Counted from the first letter of the stretch, positions 37,280 through 46,830 are shown. The stretch is DNA of 64,000 bases from Salinicola sp. (GCA_002695065.1 NZNW01000026.1:1-64000); one strand, 5' to 3'. Numbers and translations: made by a program. The notes: generated by a model not told the origin, from the letters alone.

Positions 37280-38030
37280 CACCGCGCTCGGCCGGATCTG
37301 GCCGGCCGATGGCGGGTGGATATGGCAGGCGGGCGGTCATCGCTCGCCGACTTTTCGCGCAAATCCCAGGCCCTCGTTTCCGAAATCTCGTGAAATCCTG
37401 TTGCCGGAAAAGCCCATTGAGTTTTCAGTTTGATGAAGATCTCTCAATTAGGGTGTTTTTATTTAGTGTCTCTAACTGCTCTTTATCGCCTTCGGCGATT
37501 TATTCAGCATTTCCCTAATACCTGGGTGGTTAGACTTTTCATCTTTTCCTCGAGGCGACGGATTCATGGGTCGAGGGATGGTGAATATCGATGAGTAAAA
37601 TCATCTTCACCGAAAGCCGGGTCGAGATTACCCTGACTAAAGTCTTAACGGCGGTTGCCGGACGACAAGGCACTGCAAGATCGCGAAAATAACTTGTGCT
37701 TGTCTTCTTGACGTTGTTCCGTCGTCATATGGCGACGATATGTTATTTGCAATAAAGCGTGTCCTTTTCAATAAGGCATGTCGTTTACAATAAGATATGT
37801 CATCGACAATAAATGGTTGCAAAAGAGGGCTCCGTATTCTCTGGGGCCTTGTCTCCAGGCATGACTTTTTGACGGTACTACCTGGCGACGAGAAGCTATC
37901 GAATTTCAAATAATCGCGTCATCGCCAGATATGCCGAGATCATGAAAAGGCCTGCGGTGTCGGATGACCGCGACGAAGAACAACGAGCGTCATTCATCGT
38001 GACAAATCAAATGCGAGACGAGGCATCATC
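37280..38030. other. AT-rich intergenic region between ugd and the assembly block
   Basis: About 750 bp without a convincing gene. It holds a short terminator-like hairpin (ATCGCC 37485-37490 with GGCGAT 37494-37499, then T-rich), a near-perfect 16-bp palindrome GTCGTCATATGGCGAC (37721-37736), and four tandem 19-bp repeats (listed separately). Composition is markedly more A/T-rich than the genes on either side. It probably ends the nucleotide-sugar transcript and drives the 38031-48927 block. Confidence 0.5.
37746..37821 (+). repeat. Four tandem 19-bp repeats centred on CAATAA
   Basis: The units are TTTGCAATAAAGCGTGTCC, TTTTCAATAAGGCATGTCG, TTTACAATAAGATATGTCA and TCGACAATAAATGGTTGCA. CAATAA recurs at exactly 19-bp steps (37750, 37769, 37788, 37807), and the first three share a second half of the form TGTC. 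The array lies about 210 bp before the next gene. It looks like a regulator-binding array; it is not a CRISPR (no spacers). Confidence 0.65.
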
Positions 38031-39077
38031 ATGCAAGCCAAGAGCCGAGCGTTATATGAATTCGGGGCGACCTTTCTGGGTCCCGCGCTGCACGTCTACG
38101 CCGAGTCCATAGAAGCCGAGGCCGATGGCCACCTGCCGGTCTGCCTGGCGCGGGAGGGGTGGTGCTTCCATCGTCTGCTGACCCGGCTGCAGCGCGAATC
38201 CTCGATAGCGCTCGCCAACGACCCCGTCTACCTGAGGGTCTCCCGGACGCTGCTCTTTCGCGCCATGCTGGGGTCGGAAACGATCACGCCGATGGCGCTG
38301 GGCAACGATTTCACGGGTAGTGTCCTGGATCTGATGCGCAAGCGGTTCGGTCTTCAACTGCATGAGATATTCGCGGCGTTGCCGTTCGAGCTGCTTCGCT
38401 TCAACTGCGAGCTTCCCAAGGACAAGGAGCTGGTCTTCCAGTGGTTGTCTCCGCATCTGAAAGCGTTGAAGACGGTGGTCTCTCCGACCCGGAAGGCGTT
38501 GATCGCCTATCTGGAGAGATCGGGATTGATGGATCCGGAAAAGCGGCCCCTGATGCTGGACCTGGGGTATTCCGGAACGATCCAGAAAATTCTGACCCAT
38601 ATCCTGGAACGCGACACCACCGGGCTCTACTTCATTGCCACCAAGCCGGGCGACGCCGAAGTCAGCCGGCATCATGCGCTTTTGAAAGGCGTTTTCCATG
38701 AAGGCGTGGGGTGGCGTAACGGCTGCATCATGCTCGATCGATCGCTGTTGTTCGAATGTCTGCTGACCGCGCCACATGGCCAGATGGTCGACATCCGGCA
38801 GAAGAGCAATCGGGAGTTCGAGTATTTCTACGGCAGGCAGGCCGCGACGCAGCGCCATTTCCAGGACCTCAAGACGGTCTTCGATGGCGCGATCGACCAC
38901 GTCGTGATGTGCCGGCGCCACGGTGTGAATTACACGAAGTCGGATGTCCAGGCGCTGTACGAAGTCTTCGCGACCCGACCCAACTGTATTCCCCACGATG
39001 TCTGGCACCTTTTCAGTGTCGACGACGACATTACCGGCAATGGCATCGTCAATCCGATGCAAATGTTCGCAATATAA
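38031..39077 (+). CDS. Polysaccharide-locus protein of unknown function
   Basis: A 348-residue soluble protein that I cannot assign to a named family. VCLAREGWCFHRLLTRL (about 37-53) and YLRVSRTLLFRAML recall the region that follows the HAD domain in some large capsule proteins (patterns like FLSRDGY and YLYVSRRA). LMLDLGYSGTIQKIL (about 182-196) looks like a loop-helix motif of the same region. The next gene, 18 bp downstream, encodes RgpF and HAD domains, so the two may be separated parts of a protein that is fused elsewhere. GAGACGAGG-type sequence precedes the ATG. Confidence 0.6.
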   Translation: MQAKSRALYEFGATFLGPALHVYAESIEAEADGHLPVCLAREGWCFHRLLTRLQRESSIALANDPVYLRVSRTLLFRAMLGSETITPMALGNDFTGSVLDLMRKRFGLQLHEIFAALPFELLRFNCELPKDKELVFQWLSPHLKALKTVVSPTRKALIAYLERSGLMDPEKRPLMLDLGYSGTIQKILTHILERDTTGLYFIATKPGDAEVSRHHALLKGVFHEGVGWRNGCIMLDRSLLFECLLTAPHGQMVDIRQKSNREFEYFYGRQAATQRHFQDLKTVFDGAIDHVVMCRRHGVNYTKSDVQALYEVFATRPNCIPHDVWHLFSVDDDITGNGIVNPMQMFAI

Positions 39078-39095
39078 ATCAGAGGCGGGGGCCAC

Positions 39096-41411
39096 ATGAA
39101 ACCGACGGGAAAGATGATATCGCTGCTACCGTGGCTATTTCAGACCCAGTTCGCGAGTCAGGCGCGCAAACGGCGTCTGGCGGCGGAGGAAGTGGTGGGG
39201 ATGGACGACAATATCGTCGTACCCGAGAGCGGTGTCGAGGACCAGCCGCGCAAGGAGCCGGTTCTCGACGACAAGAACCTGGTGACGGTGACGGAGACCT
39301 TCATCGTCACTGAGGGGGGCGCGGTCAACGACGATCTCTCCGCGCCCGGGGAAGAGCTCTCGAAGGCAGTGGCCCCTCCCGTGTCGCCGGTCGACCTGGA
39401 CCCGCGTCCAGCGCCGGAGTCCGCCGAACCCGAGGTGGTCGATGCAGGCGCGAGTCCAGAGCCGGAACCCGTAGAACCCGAGGTGGTCGATCTCCCGCTG
39501 GGCAACACCGCGCGCGAGGGCGGTGGTCATGCCGCCATGATGAGTCAAGCCTTCATGGACGCGGTGAACAGCGGCCTGTTCGACCCCAAGTGGTACCAGG
39601 CCACTTACGGTCTGCGCTTCTCGACGCAGCGGGAGGCGTTCGACGACTACGTTCGCAAGTCGCGTTTCGCGCCGGTGAACCCATCGCCGAAGTTCGACAG
39701 CGAAACCTACCTCCGGATGTACATCGACGTCTTTCACGCCCAGCAGAGTCCGCTGCAACACTACCTGTTGCATGGGCGGAGCGAAGGAAGGCGACACGTG
39801 CCCGCCACGGTGCGGTGGTTTCCCCGAGAGATCGTTGCGCCCCGCAAGACGCTCTCCCCGGCGGCCGGCAAGCTGAAGGTCGCGCTCTGCCTGCACGTCT
39901 TCTACATCGATTTCCTGGATCGTTTCGCCAAGGCCATCGAACGCTTCCCGGTGACCGTGGACGTCTACCTCACGCTGGCGGACGCCAGTTTCGAGACGCG
40001 GGCCCGCCAGCTCTTCGGTGAGCATGCGCGGGTCAACAAGCTGGAGACGCGCATCGTGCCCAACCGCGGCCGGAACTTCGGCCCGGTACTGGTGGAGTAT
40101 GGCCAGGACCTGCAGGAGTACGACCTCTTCTGCCACCTGCATTCGAAGAAGTCGCTCTACTCCGGCAAGGAGCAGACGCAGTGGGCGGAGTATCTGATCG
40201 AGTACCTGCTGCGCGACACCTCCGTGATCACCCGGCTGCTGAACGCGTTCGCCGCCGACGGTTCCCTGGGGCTCTACTATCCGACCACGTTTTGGATGAT
40301 GCCGTCCTGGGTCAATCACCAGACCATGAACAAGGGCTTCATGCGGGAGTGGCAGCAGACGCTCGGCCTTGGACACATCCCCGAGTTCCTGAGCTATCCC
40401 GCCGGCGGGATGTTCTGGTCCCGTCCGGAGGCGATGAAGGGCGTTCTGGATCGATCCTGGCGCTACGAGGATTTTCCCGAGGAGCCGCTGCCCAACGACA
40501 ACTCGATGCTGCACGCCCTCGAGCGTGTGCTGGGGCCGCTGGCCGAGCACCACGGCTTCCGGCAGCTGTACTTCTATCCGCCCACCGGCCAGTTCACCAC
40601 CGACAACGGCTACATCACCGCGAGCTACCACGGTCGCCTGGAGCAGCACATCGCCAGTATCCAGGCCCACGCCTGCATCAGTTTCGATGTCTTCGACACG
40701 CTCGTGCGTCGCGAGTACACGGTGCCGGACTACGCCAAGCTGAAGCTGGGCAAGATGCTGGCCGAACAGGGGCTGGTGCCGTCCGCGCCGGCCTTCGTCA
40801 AGCTGCGCAACGAGGCCGAGTCGACGCTGCGCCAGCGCGCCAACTTCAAGGGCGACGTTCGTATCGAAGCGGTCTACGACGAGCTGGCCGATCAACTGGA
40901 CGTCTCTGCCGACGTCGCCCGGGAGTGGATGGAGCTCGAGTACGAACTCGATCTGGAGATGATCCAGCCCAAGGACGAGATGGTCGAGCTGTTCAATCAC
41001 CTCGCCGCCCAGGGGCACATCCTGTGGGTGATCTCCGACAGCTATTACAACCGCGAGCAGGTGGGCCTGATGCTGCGCAAGGCCGGCGTGGCCGCGGCGT
41101 ATCGCCTGATGGTCTCCAGCGAGGAGCAGGCGCGCAAGGACAACGGCTCGATGTGGGTCAAGGTGAAACAGGACCTGGCCGACGAGGGCATCGATCGCCA
41201 CCTGCATATCGGCGACAACGTGGTCGCCGACGCACAGGTGCCGGGGGATCTCGGGCTGACGACCTTCCATATCCTGCATCCCATGGACAAGTGGGCCGCG
41301 CTGGGATTCCCGGCGGTACTGCACGGCGCGGACGGGCTGGACGAGATGGAGATCCTCAAGTGGGGACGGCTGATCAACGAGGTGGGGAGAAATCCCTTCA
41401 TCGGGGAGTGA
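39096..41411 (+). CDS. RgpF-type rhamnan synthesis protein with C-terminal HAD domain
   Basis: A 771-residue protein. Residues 40-145 are Pro/Glu-rich with a repeated EPEVVD. At 160-235 lie FDPKWY and HYLLHGRSEGR, a motif set common before sugar-polymer enzymes. A RgpF-like region follows (about 258-500: KVALCLHVFYIDFLDRF, IVPNRGRNFGP, HLHSKKS). The HAD phosphatase-like domain spans about 525-745, with DVFDT at 531-535 and GDNVVADA near 705. RgpF proteins take part in rhamnose-polymer assembly, which suits the rfbBDAC genes upstream. The HAD part could act on a sugar phosphate or regulate chain length; that is inference. Confidence 0.8.
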   Translation: MKPTGKMISLLPWLFQTQFASQARKRRLAAEEVVGMDDNIVVPESGVEDQPRKEPVLDDKNLVTVTETFIVTEGGAVNDDLSAPGEELSKAVAPPVSPVDLDPRPAPESAEPEVVDAGASPEPEPVEPEVVDLPLGNTAREGGGHAAMMSQAFMDAVNSGLFDPKWYQATYGLRFSTQREAFDDYVRKSRFAPVNPSPKFDSETYLRMYIDVFHAQQSPLQHYLLHGRSEGRRHVPATVRWFPREIVAPRKTLSPAAGKLKVALCLHVFYIDFLDRFAKAIERFPVTVDVYLTLADASFETRARQLFGEHARVNKLETRIVPNRGRNFGPVLVEYGQDLQEYDLFCHLHSKKSLYSGKEQTQWAEYLIEYLLRDTSVITRLLNAFAADGSLGLYYPTTFWMMPSWVNHQTMNKGFMREWQQTLGLGHIPEFLSYPAGGMFWSRPEAMKGVLDRSWRYEDFPEEPLPNDNSMLHALERVLGPLAEHHGFRQLYFYPPTGQFTTDNGYITASYHGRLEQHIASIQAHACISFDVFDTLVRREYTVPDYAKLKLGKMLAEQGLVPSAPAFVKLRNEAESTLRQRANFKGDVRIEAVYDELADQLDVSADVAREWMELEYELDLEMIQPKDEMVELFNHLAAQGHILWVISDSYYNREQVGLMLRKAGVAAAYRLMVSSEEQARKDNGSMWVKVKQDLADEGIDRHLHIGDNVVADAQVPGDLGLTTFHILHPMDKWAALGFPAVLHGADGLDEMEILKWGRLINEVGRNPFIGE

Positions 41412-41632
41412 CGGGACTCGTCGCGGGAGCGGTGTCTCCTGCGGCGGTGGCGATGCCTGCCGCCGAACCGGGATGGCCGAAGTCGTTTCGGGTTCCGGTC
41501 GGAGGAGGCATCGGCACTAAAGGGTCGAGGTCGGCCGGGGCCGGGCGTCGATCCAACTTGCCGGTGCCGTGGTGATCCGCTACCGATCGCCGGCGCCAGT
41601 CCAGCGATGTGCTCAGTGGTCGAGGGGGATGC

Positions 41633-42625
41633 GTGACGACCGATTTACCACGCGCGGCTATCCGCGCCACGTCGAACATCTGTTTCACCGCCCTGACGAT
41701 GGTGCGTGGCGAGAGCGATATCGTCTGGTCCTCCCTGTTGCACCATGCGCGGCTGGGATTCCAGCGGCTGATCGTCATCAGCTATCTGGAGCACGACTTC
41801 CTGCGCCAGTGCATCGACAAGCTGAGGGCCGGCTTTCCCGAGCTGGAGGTCGATCTCGTCGAGCTGGAGAGTCGCGGGCATTTCGGGAGGCGCAAGGCGT
41901 TCTACGTCAACCGGGCGCTGTCGATGTTCATCGATCCCAAGCTGGAGAACTACGTCTACTGCTTCGACGCCGACGAATTTCTGTCGCTGGGGGAGCACGG
42001 GTCGATCGGTGAATTCCACGCCGCGTTCGCCGCCGGGCTGCAGCGTAGCGATGGATCGGCAGGCGTGGGGGAGTGCTTCCCGCTGCCCTGGCTGAACCTG
42101 ATCCCCAAGCGTCACCGCTATCAGGAGCGGGACCTGAGCGGCCAGTTCCTCGAGGGCGATTACCTCTGTGTCGATACCCGCCAGAACAGCCGGCACAAGG
42201 TGCTGTTCCGCAAGCGTCCCGGTACCCGGGTCCACATGGCCTACCACCAGGCCTTCGCGGGCGAGAAGGATGTGCCCGTGATGCCGGACCCCGAGACGCT
42301 GGCCTTCGTGGAGAGAAGCGGGGCCTGTGTCTACCACGTGCCGTTGCGCAGCCCGGACCAGTTTCGAGACCGCCTGGAAGGACCATTGAGGCGGGTCATG
42401 ATCCAGTCCGACCCGGGGGCGTCTCCGGCTCACGCGGCGCTGTCCCGCGACATCGCCGATGACCTGTTCTCGGCCTGTACTGCCAGCCAGCCACGATTCA
42501 ACAGTCTTGCCGAAGCCGCTGATGTCTTCGGTGAAGCCATTACCGATAGAAAGATTCGGGCCATCACTCGGTTCATTTACCGCCATCGAGTGGACGTCGG
42601 CCCGGTTCTGGGTTCCGCGAAATAG
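41633..42625 (+). CDS. Glycosyltransferase, GT2/GT92-like
   Basis: A 330-residue enzyme. The N-terminal TALTMVRGESDIVWSSLLHHARLGF is the family's nucleotide-sugar entry, and CFDADEFLSL (about 105) carries the D-x-D metal motif. It is a paralogue of the 47977-48927 product (TAITMVRGE, FDADEFLTF, VYHVPLRS/IYHLPLRS in both) and shares features with the N-terminal domain encoded at 42659. The start is probably the GTG at 41633 with GAGGGGG upstream; the 41609 alternative lacks a site. A 220-bp gap before it holds no gene. Confidence 0.8.
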   Translation: MTTDLPRAAIRATSNICFTALTMVRGESDIVWSSLLHHARLGFQRLIVISYLEHDFLRQCIDKLRAGFPELEVDLVELESRGHFGRRKAFYVNRALSMFIDPKLENYVYCFDADEFLSLGEHGSIGEFHAAFAAGLQRSDGSAGVGECFPLPWLNLIPKRHRYQERDLSGQFLEGDYLCVDTRQNSRHKVLFRKRPGTRVHMAYHQAFAGEKDVPVMPDPETLAFVERSGACVYHVPLRSPDQFRDRLEGPLRRVMIQSDPGASPAHAALSRDIADDLFSACTASQPRFNSLAEAADVFGEAITDRKIRAITRFIYRHRVDVGPVLGSAK

Positions 42626-42658
42626 TCGCGGAGCCGAGTTGCCTGGGAATTTACGCCG

Positions 42659-44503
42659 ATGATTTCACGCACTGCCAATCGCCCCCGTTATCGATACGCT
42701 ATCGTCGCCATCGTCAAGAACGAGCGACGGTATCTTGCCGAGTGGATCGCCTATCACCGCCTGATCGGTTTCGAGCATTTCTACATTGCCGACCACGGCA
42801 GTACCGACGACTCCGACCTGTTGCTGGCGAAATGGCAACGCCAGGGGCTGGTGACCGCGCGCAAGTGGGAGCACCAGGAGCTGGCGCAGGTGCTGTGGTA
42901 TCGCCATGTGCTCGAGCAGCATGGCCACGAAGCCACTTTCATGGCGTTCCTGGACGTCGACGAGTTCCTGGTGCATCCCCATTGCGATCGGCCGCTGGAC
43001 TGGCTGGAACCGACCCTGGCGCCCGCTGATGTCGGCGCCGTCGCCATCAACTGGCGGATATTCGGGTCGTCCGGCATGCGGTTTCGTCAGCCCGGCGGGG
43101 TGCTGGAGCGGTTCACCATGGCCAGCGAGAGCGAGCGGGTCGTCAACTGCCACGTCAAGTCGATCGTCAAGCCGTCGCTGGTGCTGTCGATGACCGCTCA
43201 CACCGCGGAGCTGAAGCCGGGCTACCGTTACCTGGGCGCCGACGGACAGGAAGCGGCCTTTCTGGATGGCAAGCCGAAGTCCGGGCGCACCGAACGGGTC
43301 ATCGAGACCCCGATGCGGATCTACCACTACAACATCAAGTCCCAGGAGGAGTTCGTCGACACCAAGATGGCACGGGGCCGCGCCAACATGGGGCCGATGC
43401 ACTCCCGGGACCTGGAGTATTTCCGCAAGCACGACATGAACGAGGTGGCGCTCCGCTTCTCGCCGGAGCTGCTGCGCCGGGTCGACGATGCCAGCCGCGA
43501 ACTGGCGCCGGAGCTGGCCGCGGCGCCCCCGCAGCCGCGTTTCTTCGTGCATATTCCCAAGACGGCGGGGACCAGCTTCCGGCTGGGGGCCAAGGCCCAT
43601 CTCGGGGAGGCGCAGGTCTGGCACGACTACGGCGAGACCCAGCGGGAGACCGCGCCGATGGTGGTGCGCTGGGCCTACGAGCGGCGCGATGTGTGGCGGC
43701 TCTGGCAGATCCTTTCCGCCCAGGACGTGAAACTGCTGGGCGGCCACGTCAAGGTGGAGAAGTACGCCCATCTGGCGGGCATGCGGAACTGCTTTTCGTT
43801 CGTGCGGGATCCCTTGCAGCGACTGGCCTCCGAATACCATCACTTCGTCCGTCATCACGGCTATCGGGATTCGTTCTCGGCGTTCTACCGGCGCCACGAC
43901 ATGATCAATCGCCAGAGCCGGTTTCTGGAATCGACGCGGATCGAGGCGCTGGGATTCATCGGCCTGACCGAGCGCTACGCGGACTCGCTGGCGATCCTGA
44001 ACGACCTCTACGGCTGGCAGATCCCGGGCATGGCCGAAAACCTGGGACACGCCTCCGTCGACCACGTCTACGAGATCGATGCCGCCGACCAGAGCGCGCT
44101 GCGGGAATTGAACGCGGAGGACTTCCAGCTCTATCGCAACTGCGAGCGCCTGTTCGAGTCACGCCTGGCGCTTTTCCATCAAGGCCAGCCGTTCGTGCAC
44201 GGTGCGATACAGCAGTGCGTTGCCGACAAGGTGGTGGGTTGGGCCTGGTGGGCCACGGACGACAGCCCGGTCGAGATCGAGGTCTGGATCAACGATCGCA
44301 AGGTGGGGCGGACACTGGCCAACGCGCTGCGGCCCGGCATGCTGCGCTGGGGAGCGCCCCGTGGCGCCTACGTCGGTTTCCACCTTCCGCTCGAAGCGGC
44401 GCACGGCGATATCGTCGACTGCCGCGTGACGCTGACCCAGCAATCGCTGGGACGGCATCGCGTGCAGCGTACCGCCGCACTCCAGCCCGTGCTGGAATCG
44501 TGA
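42659..44503 (+). CDS. Glycosyltransferase–sulfotransferase fusion protein
   Basis: A 614-residue three-part protein. Residues about 12-285 are a GT92/GT2-like glycosyltransferase (AIVKNERRYLAEWIAYHRLIGFEHF, FLDVDEF at 97-103). Residues about 294-500 match carbohydrate sulfotransferases: the 5'-phosphosulfate-binding motif HIPKTAGTSF (298-307) and the 3'-phosphate motif FVRDPLQRLASEY (381-393). Residues about 510-614 form a beta-rich domain with VVGWAW and IEVWINDRKVG, of a type often attached to glycosyltransferases. It would add a sugar and sulfate the chain, using PAPS from CysD/CysNC. A Sec signal is absent, so it acts in the cytoplasm. The acceptor is unknown. Confidence 0.82.
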   Translation: MISRTANRPRYRYAIVAIVKNERRYLAEWIAYHRLIGFEHFYIADHGSTDDSDLLLAKWQRQGLVTARKWEHQELAQVLWYRHVLEQHGHEATFMAFLDVDEFLVHPHCDRPLDWLEPTLAPADVGAVAINWRIFGSSGMRFRQPGGVLERFTMASESERVVNCHVKSIVKPSLVLSMTAHTAELKPGYRYLGADGQEAAFLDGKPKSGRTERVIETPMRIYHYNIKSQEEFVDTKMARGRANMGPMHSRDLEYFRKHDMNEVALRFSPELLRRVDDASRELAPELAAAPPQPRFFVHIPKTAGTSFRLGAKAHLGEAQVWHDYGETQRETAPMVVRWAYERRDVWRLWQILSAQDVKLLGGHVKVEKYAHLAGMRNCFSFVRDPLQRLASEYHHFVRHHGYRDSFSAFYRRHDMINRQSRFLESTRIEALGFIGLTERYADSLAILNDLYGWQIPGMAENLGHASVDHVYEIDAADQSALRELNAEDFQLYRNCERLFESRLALFHQGQPFVHGAIQQCVADKVVGWAWWATDDSPVEIEVWINDRKVGRTLANALRPGMLRWGAPRGAYVGFHLPLEAAHGDIVDCRVTLTQQSLGRHRVQRTAALQPVLES

Positions 44504-44514
44504 GGGAGATCGCG

Positions 44515-46830
44515 ATGCAGACTTCCCTCTCCCCCGTACCGGAGGCCCGAGGCTGGAGGTTCTGGCGGGGCGTGAAACGCTCCACCCGATTCGTCTGTCA
44601 TCCGCGGCTGAAGCCGCTCCATCAACTGGAGCGGCTGGTGCGGGACGGGTCCGACGAGAGTCGCTCCTATGGCTGGCGCTCGACGGGCAACGACCCGCAG
44701 TTCGGCTGGCGGCGCCAGATGCCAATGCCCGGCTGGAACATGCTGGAGGTCGCGATCCGGCACGATCAGCCGAGCGGATCGGTGCGGCTGTACGTGGACA
44801 CGGGGCGGGGCTTCAACGAGGCGGAGAGCTTCTATCTCACCTTGAAACCGGGCCGCATCGCCAAGCGTCTCTGCTATATCGGCGCGGGCATCAGGGGGAT
44901 TCGCTTCGATCCGCTGGAGACGGAAGGGTGCTTTGCCATCGAGCATCTGCGGCTGGTGTGGCTGACCCCCTGGTTCGCCTGCGACCGTCTCGCCCAGCGG
45001 CTGGCCAATCTGCATGGCCAGTGGCTCGAGACCCCCAAGTCCAGCGTCGTCTCCCGGCTCAAGCAGCTCGCCAGGAAGCAGAACACGCACTGGCGGGCGA
45101 TGGCGCTCAAGCAGTACGAGGAGACCTTCGTTCGGTTGTGCCCCCGCAAGAGCTACCGGGAGTGGTTGGTGCAGCAGCCGGTAGCCTCGGAGGCGTGGCT
45201 ATCGAGCCGGCTGGCGGCGTTTGCCTATCGCCCCACGATCTCCATCCTGCTGCCGACCTACGACCCGGCCCCGGAAGCGCTCGAGCGCTGTATCGAGTCG
45301 GTGCTGGCACAGCGCTACACGCAGTGGCAGCTGTGCATCGCCGACGATGCCTCCACCGATCGCCGCATCCGCGAACGCCTCCTGCACTATGCCGAGCAGG
45401 ACTCCCGTATCGAGGTGACCTTCCGTCCGGTCAACGGGCATATCTGCGCCGCCAGCAACAGCGCGCTGTCCCTGGCACGAGGCGAGTACGTGGCGCTGCT
45501 GGACCATGACGACCGGCTGGTGCCCGACGCGCTCTTCCATGTCGTCGATGCGCTGCAGCACCAGCCCCGCGCAAAGCTTCTGTACAGCGACGAGGACAAG
45601 ATCGACGACCACGACGCCCGGTTCGATCCGCACTTCAAGCCGGCCTGGAATCCCGATCTGCTGCTCGGGCAGAACTACGTATCGCATCTCGGGGTGTATC
45701 GGACGGCGAGGGTGAAGGCCGTCGGGGGCTTCCGCCAGGGCTACGAAGGCAGCCAGGATCACGACCTGGCGCTGCGCTTCACGGCCGGGTTGGCCGCGGA
45801 TCGCATCGTCAGAATCCCGCGAGTGCTCTACCACTGGCACGCCGGGCAGGGCTCGACGGCAACCGCGGCGGTGACCAAGCGCTACACCGGCGAGGCCGGC
45901 CTGCGGGCGGTGCGGGATCATCTCTCCCGGCACGCGCCGGGGGCGACCGCCGAGCCCGGCCGGTTCCCCAACACCTATCGCGTGCGCTGGCCGCTTCCCG
46001 ACCCGGCGCCGCTGGTGAGCCTGCTCATCCCGACCCGCGACCGGGTGGCGATCCTGCGGCCGTGCGTCGAGGCGCTGCTCGAGCGAACGCGGTATCCCCG
46101 CCTGGAGGTGCTGATTCTCGACAACGGCTCGACCTGCCCGGAGACCCTGGGTTTTCTGGCCGAGCTGGCCGGGCACCCCCGGGTGCGGGTGCTGCATTGG
46201 CCGCACCCCTTCAATTATTCGGCCATCAACAACTTCGGCGCCCGCCATGCGCGCGGCGAGGTGCTGGGACTGATCAACAACGATGTCGAGCCGATCAACG
46301 AAGAGTGGCTGGAGGAGATGGTCAGCCAGGCCTGCCGCGAAGAGATCGGCTGTGTCGGGGCCAAGCTCTACTACCCCGACGGCACGATCCAGCACGCCGG
46401 CGTCCTGCTGGGTGTCGGCGGGGTGGCGGGGCACGCCCACAAGTTCTTCTCGCGCCACGAGCCTGGCTATTTCAGTCGACTGCATCTCGCGCAGAACTTT
46501 TCCGCCGTCACCGCGGCGTGCCTGGTGGTGCGCAAGTCGCTGTTCGAGGCCGTCGGTGGGCTGGACGAGGCAAACCTGGCGGTCGCGTTCAATGACGTGG
46601 ACTTCTGCCTCAAGGTCGACGAGGCGGGGTATCGCAACCTGTGGACGCCCTTCGCCGAACTCTACCACCACGAATCCGTCTCCCGCGGGGCCGACGACAC
46701 CCATGCCAAACGGCAGCGGGCGTCCCGGGAAGCGGAGTACATGCGCCATCGCTGGCGCCATCGCCTGTTCGACGACCCGGCCTACCACCCCAACCTGACA
46801 CTGACTTACGAAGACTTCTCGCTGCGATGA
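44515..46830 (+). CDS. Large glycosyltransferase with two GT2 domains
   Basis: A 771-residue protein. The N-terminal ~235 residues include a beta-rich region (about 55-150) of unknown role. The first GT2 domain (about 238-450) starts TISILLPTYDPAPEALERCIESVLAQ and has DDAST and LDHDDRLVPDAL. The second (about 498-720) starts LVSLLIPTRDRVAILRPCVEALLE, with NNDVEPI and FNDVDFCLKV. Two active sites in one chain suggest synthesis of an alternating disaccharide or a polymerase-like role. ATG 44515 follows GAGGGAGA 11 bp after the previous stop; the long upstream open frame lies over the preceding gene and is rejected. Confidence 0.85.
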   Translation: MQTSLSPVPEARGWRFWRGVKRSTRFVCHPRLKPLHQLERLVRDGSDESRSYGWRSTGNDPQFGWRRQMPMPGWNMLEVAIRHDQPSGSVRLYVDTGRGFNEAESFYLTLKPGRIAKRLCYIGAGIRGIRFDPLETEGCFAIEHLRLVWLTPWFACDRLAQRLANLHGQWLETPKSSVVSRLKQLARKQNTHWRAMALKQYEETFVRLCPRKSYREWLVQQPVASEAWLSSRLAAFAYRPTISILLPTYDPAPEALERCIESVLAQRYTQWQLCIADDASTDRRIRERLLHYAEQDSRIEVTFRPVNGHICAASNSALSLARGEYVALLDHDDRLVPDALFHVVDALQHQPRAKLLYSDEDKIDDHDARFDPHFKPAWNPDLLLGQNYVSHLGVYRTARVKAVGGFRQGYEGSQDHDLALRFTAGLAADRIVRIPRVLYHWHAGQGSTATAAVTKRYTGEAGLRAVRDHLSRHAPGATAEPGRFPNTYRVRWPLPDPAPLVSLLIPTRDRVAILRPCVEALLERTRYPRLEVLILDNGSTCPETLGFLAELAGHPRVRVLHWPHPFNYSAINNFGARHARGEVLGLINNDVEPINEEWLEEMVSQACREEIGCVGAKLYYPDGTIQHAGVLLGVGGVAGHAHKFFSRHEPGYFSRLHLAQNFSAVTAACLVVRKSLFEAVGGLDEANLAVAFNDVDFCLKVDEAGYRNLWTPFAELYHHESVSRGADDTHAKRQRASREAEYMRHRWRHRLFDDPAYHPNLTLTYEDFSLR

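Noticed and set aside
37746..37821. CRISPR array
   Set aside because: The 19-bp units are contiguous, without spacers, and no cas genes are present.
43693..44514. Upstream extension of the two-headed glycosyltransferase
   Set aside because: The 822 bp overlap the sulfotransferase fusion gene in another frame; ATG 44515 has a good ribosome site.
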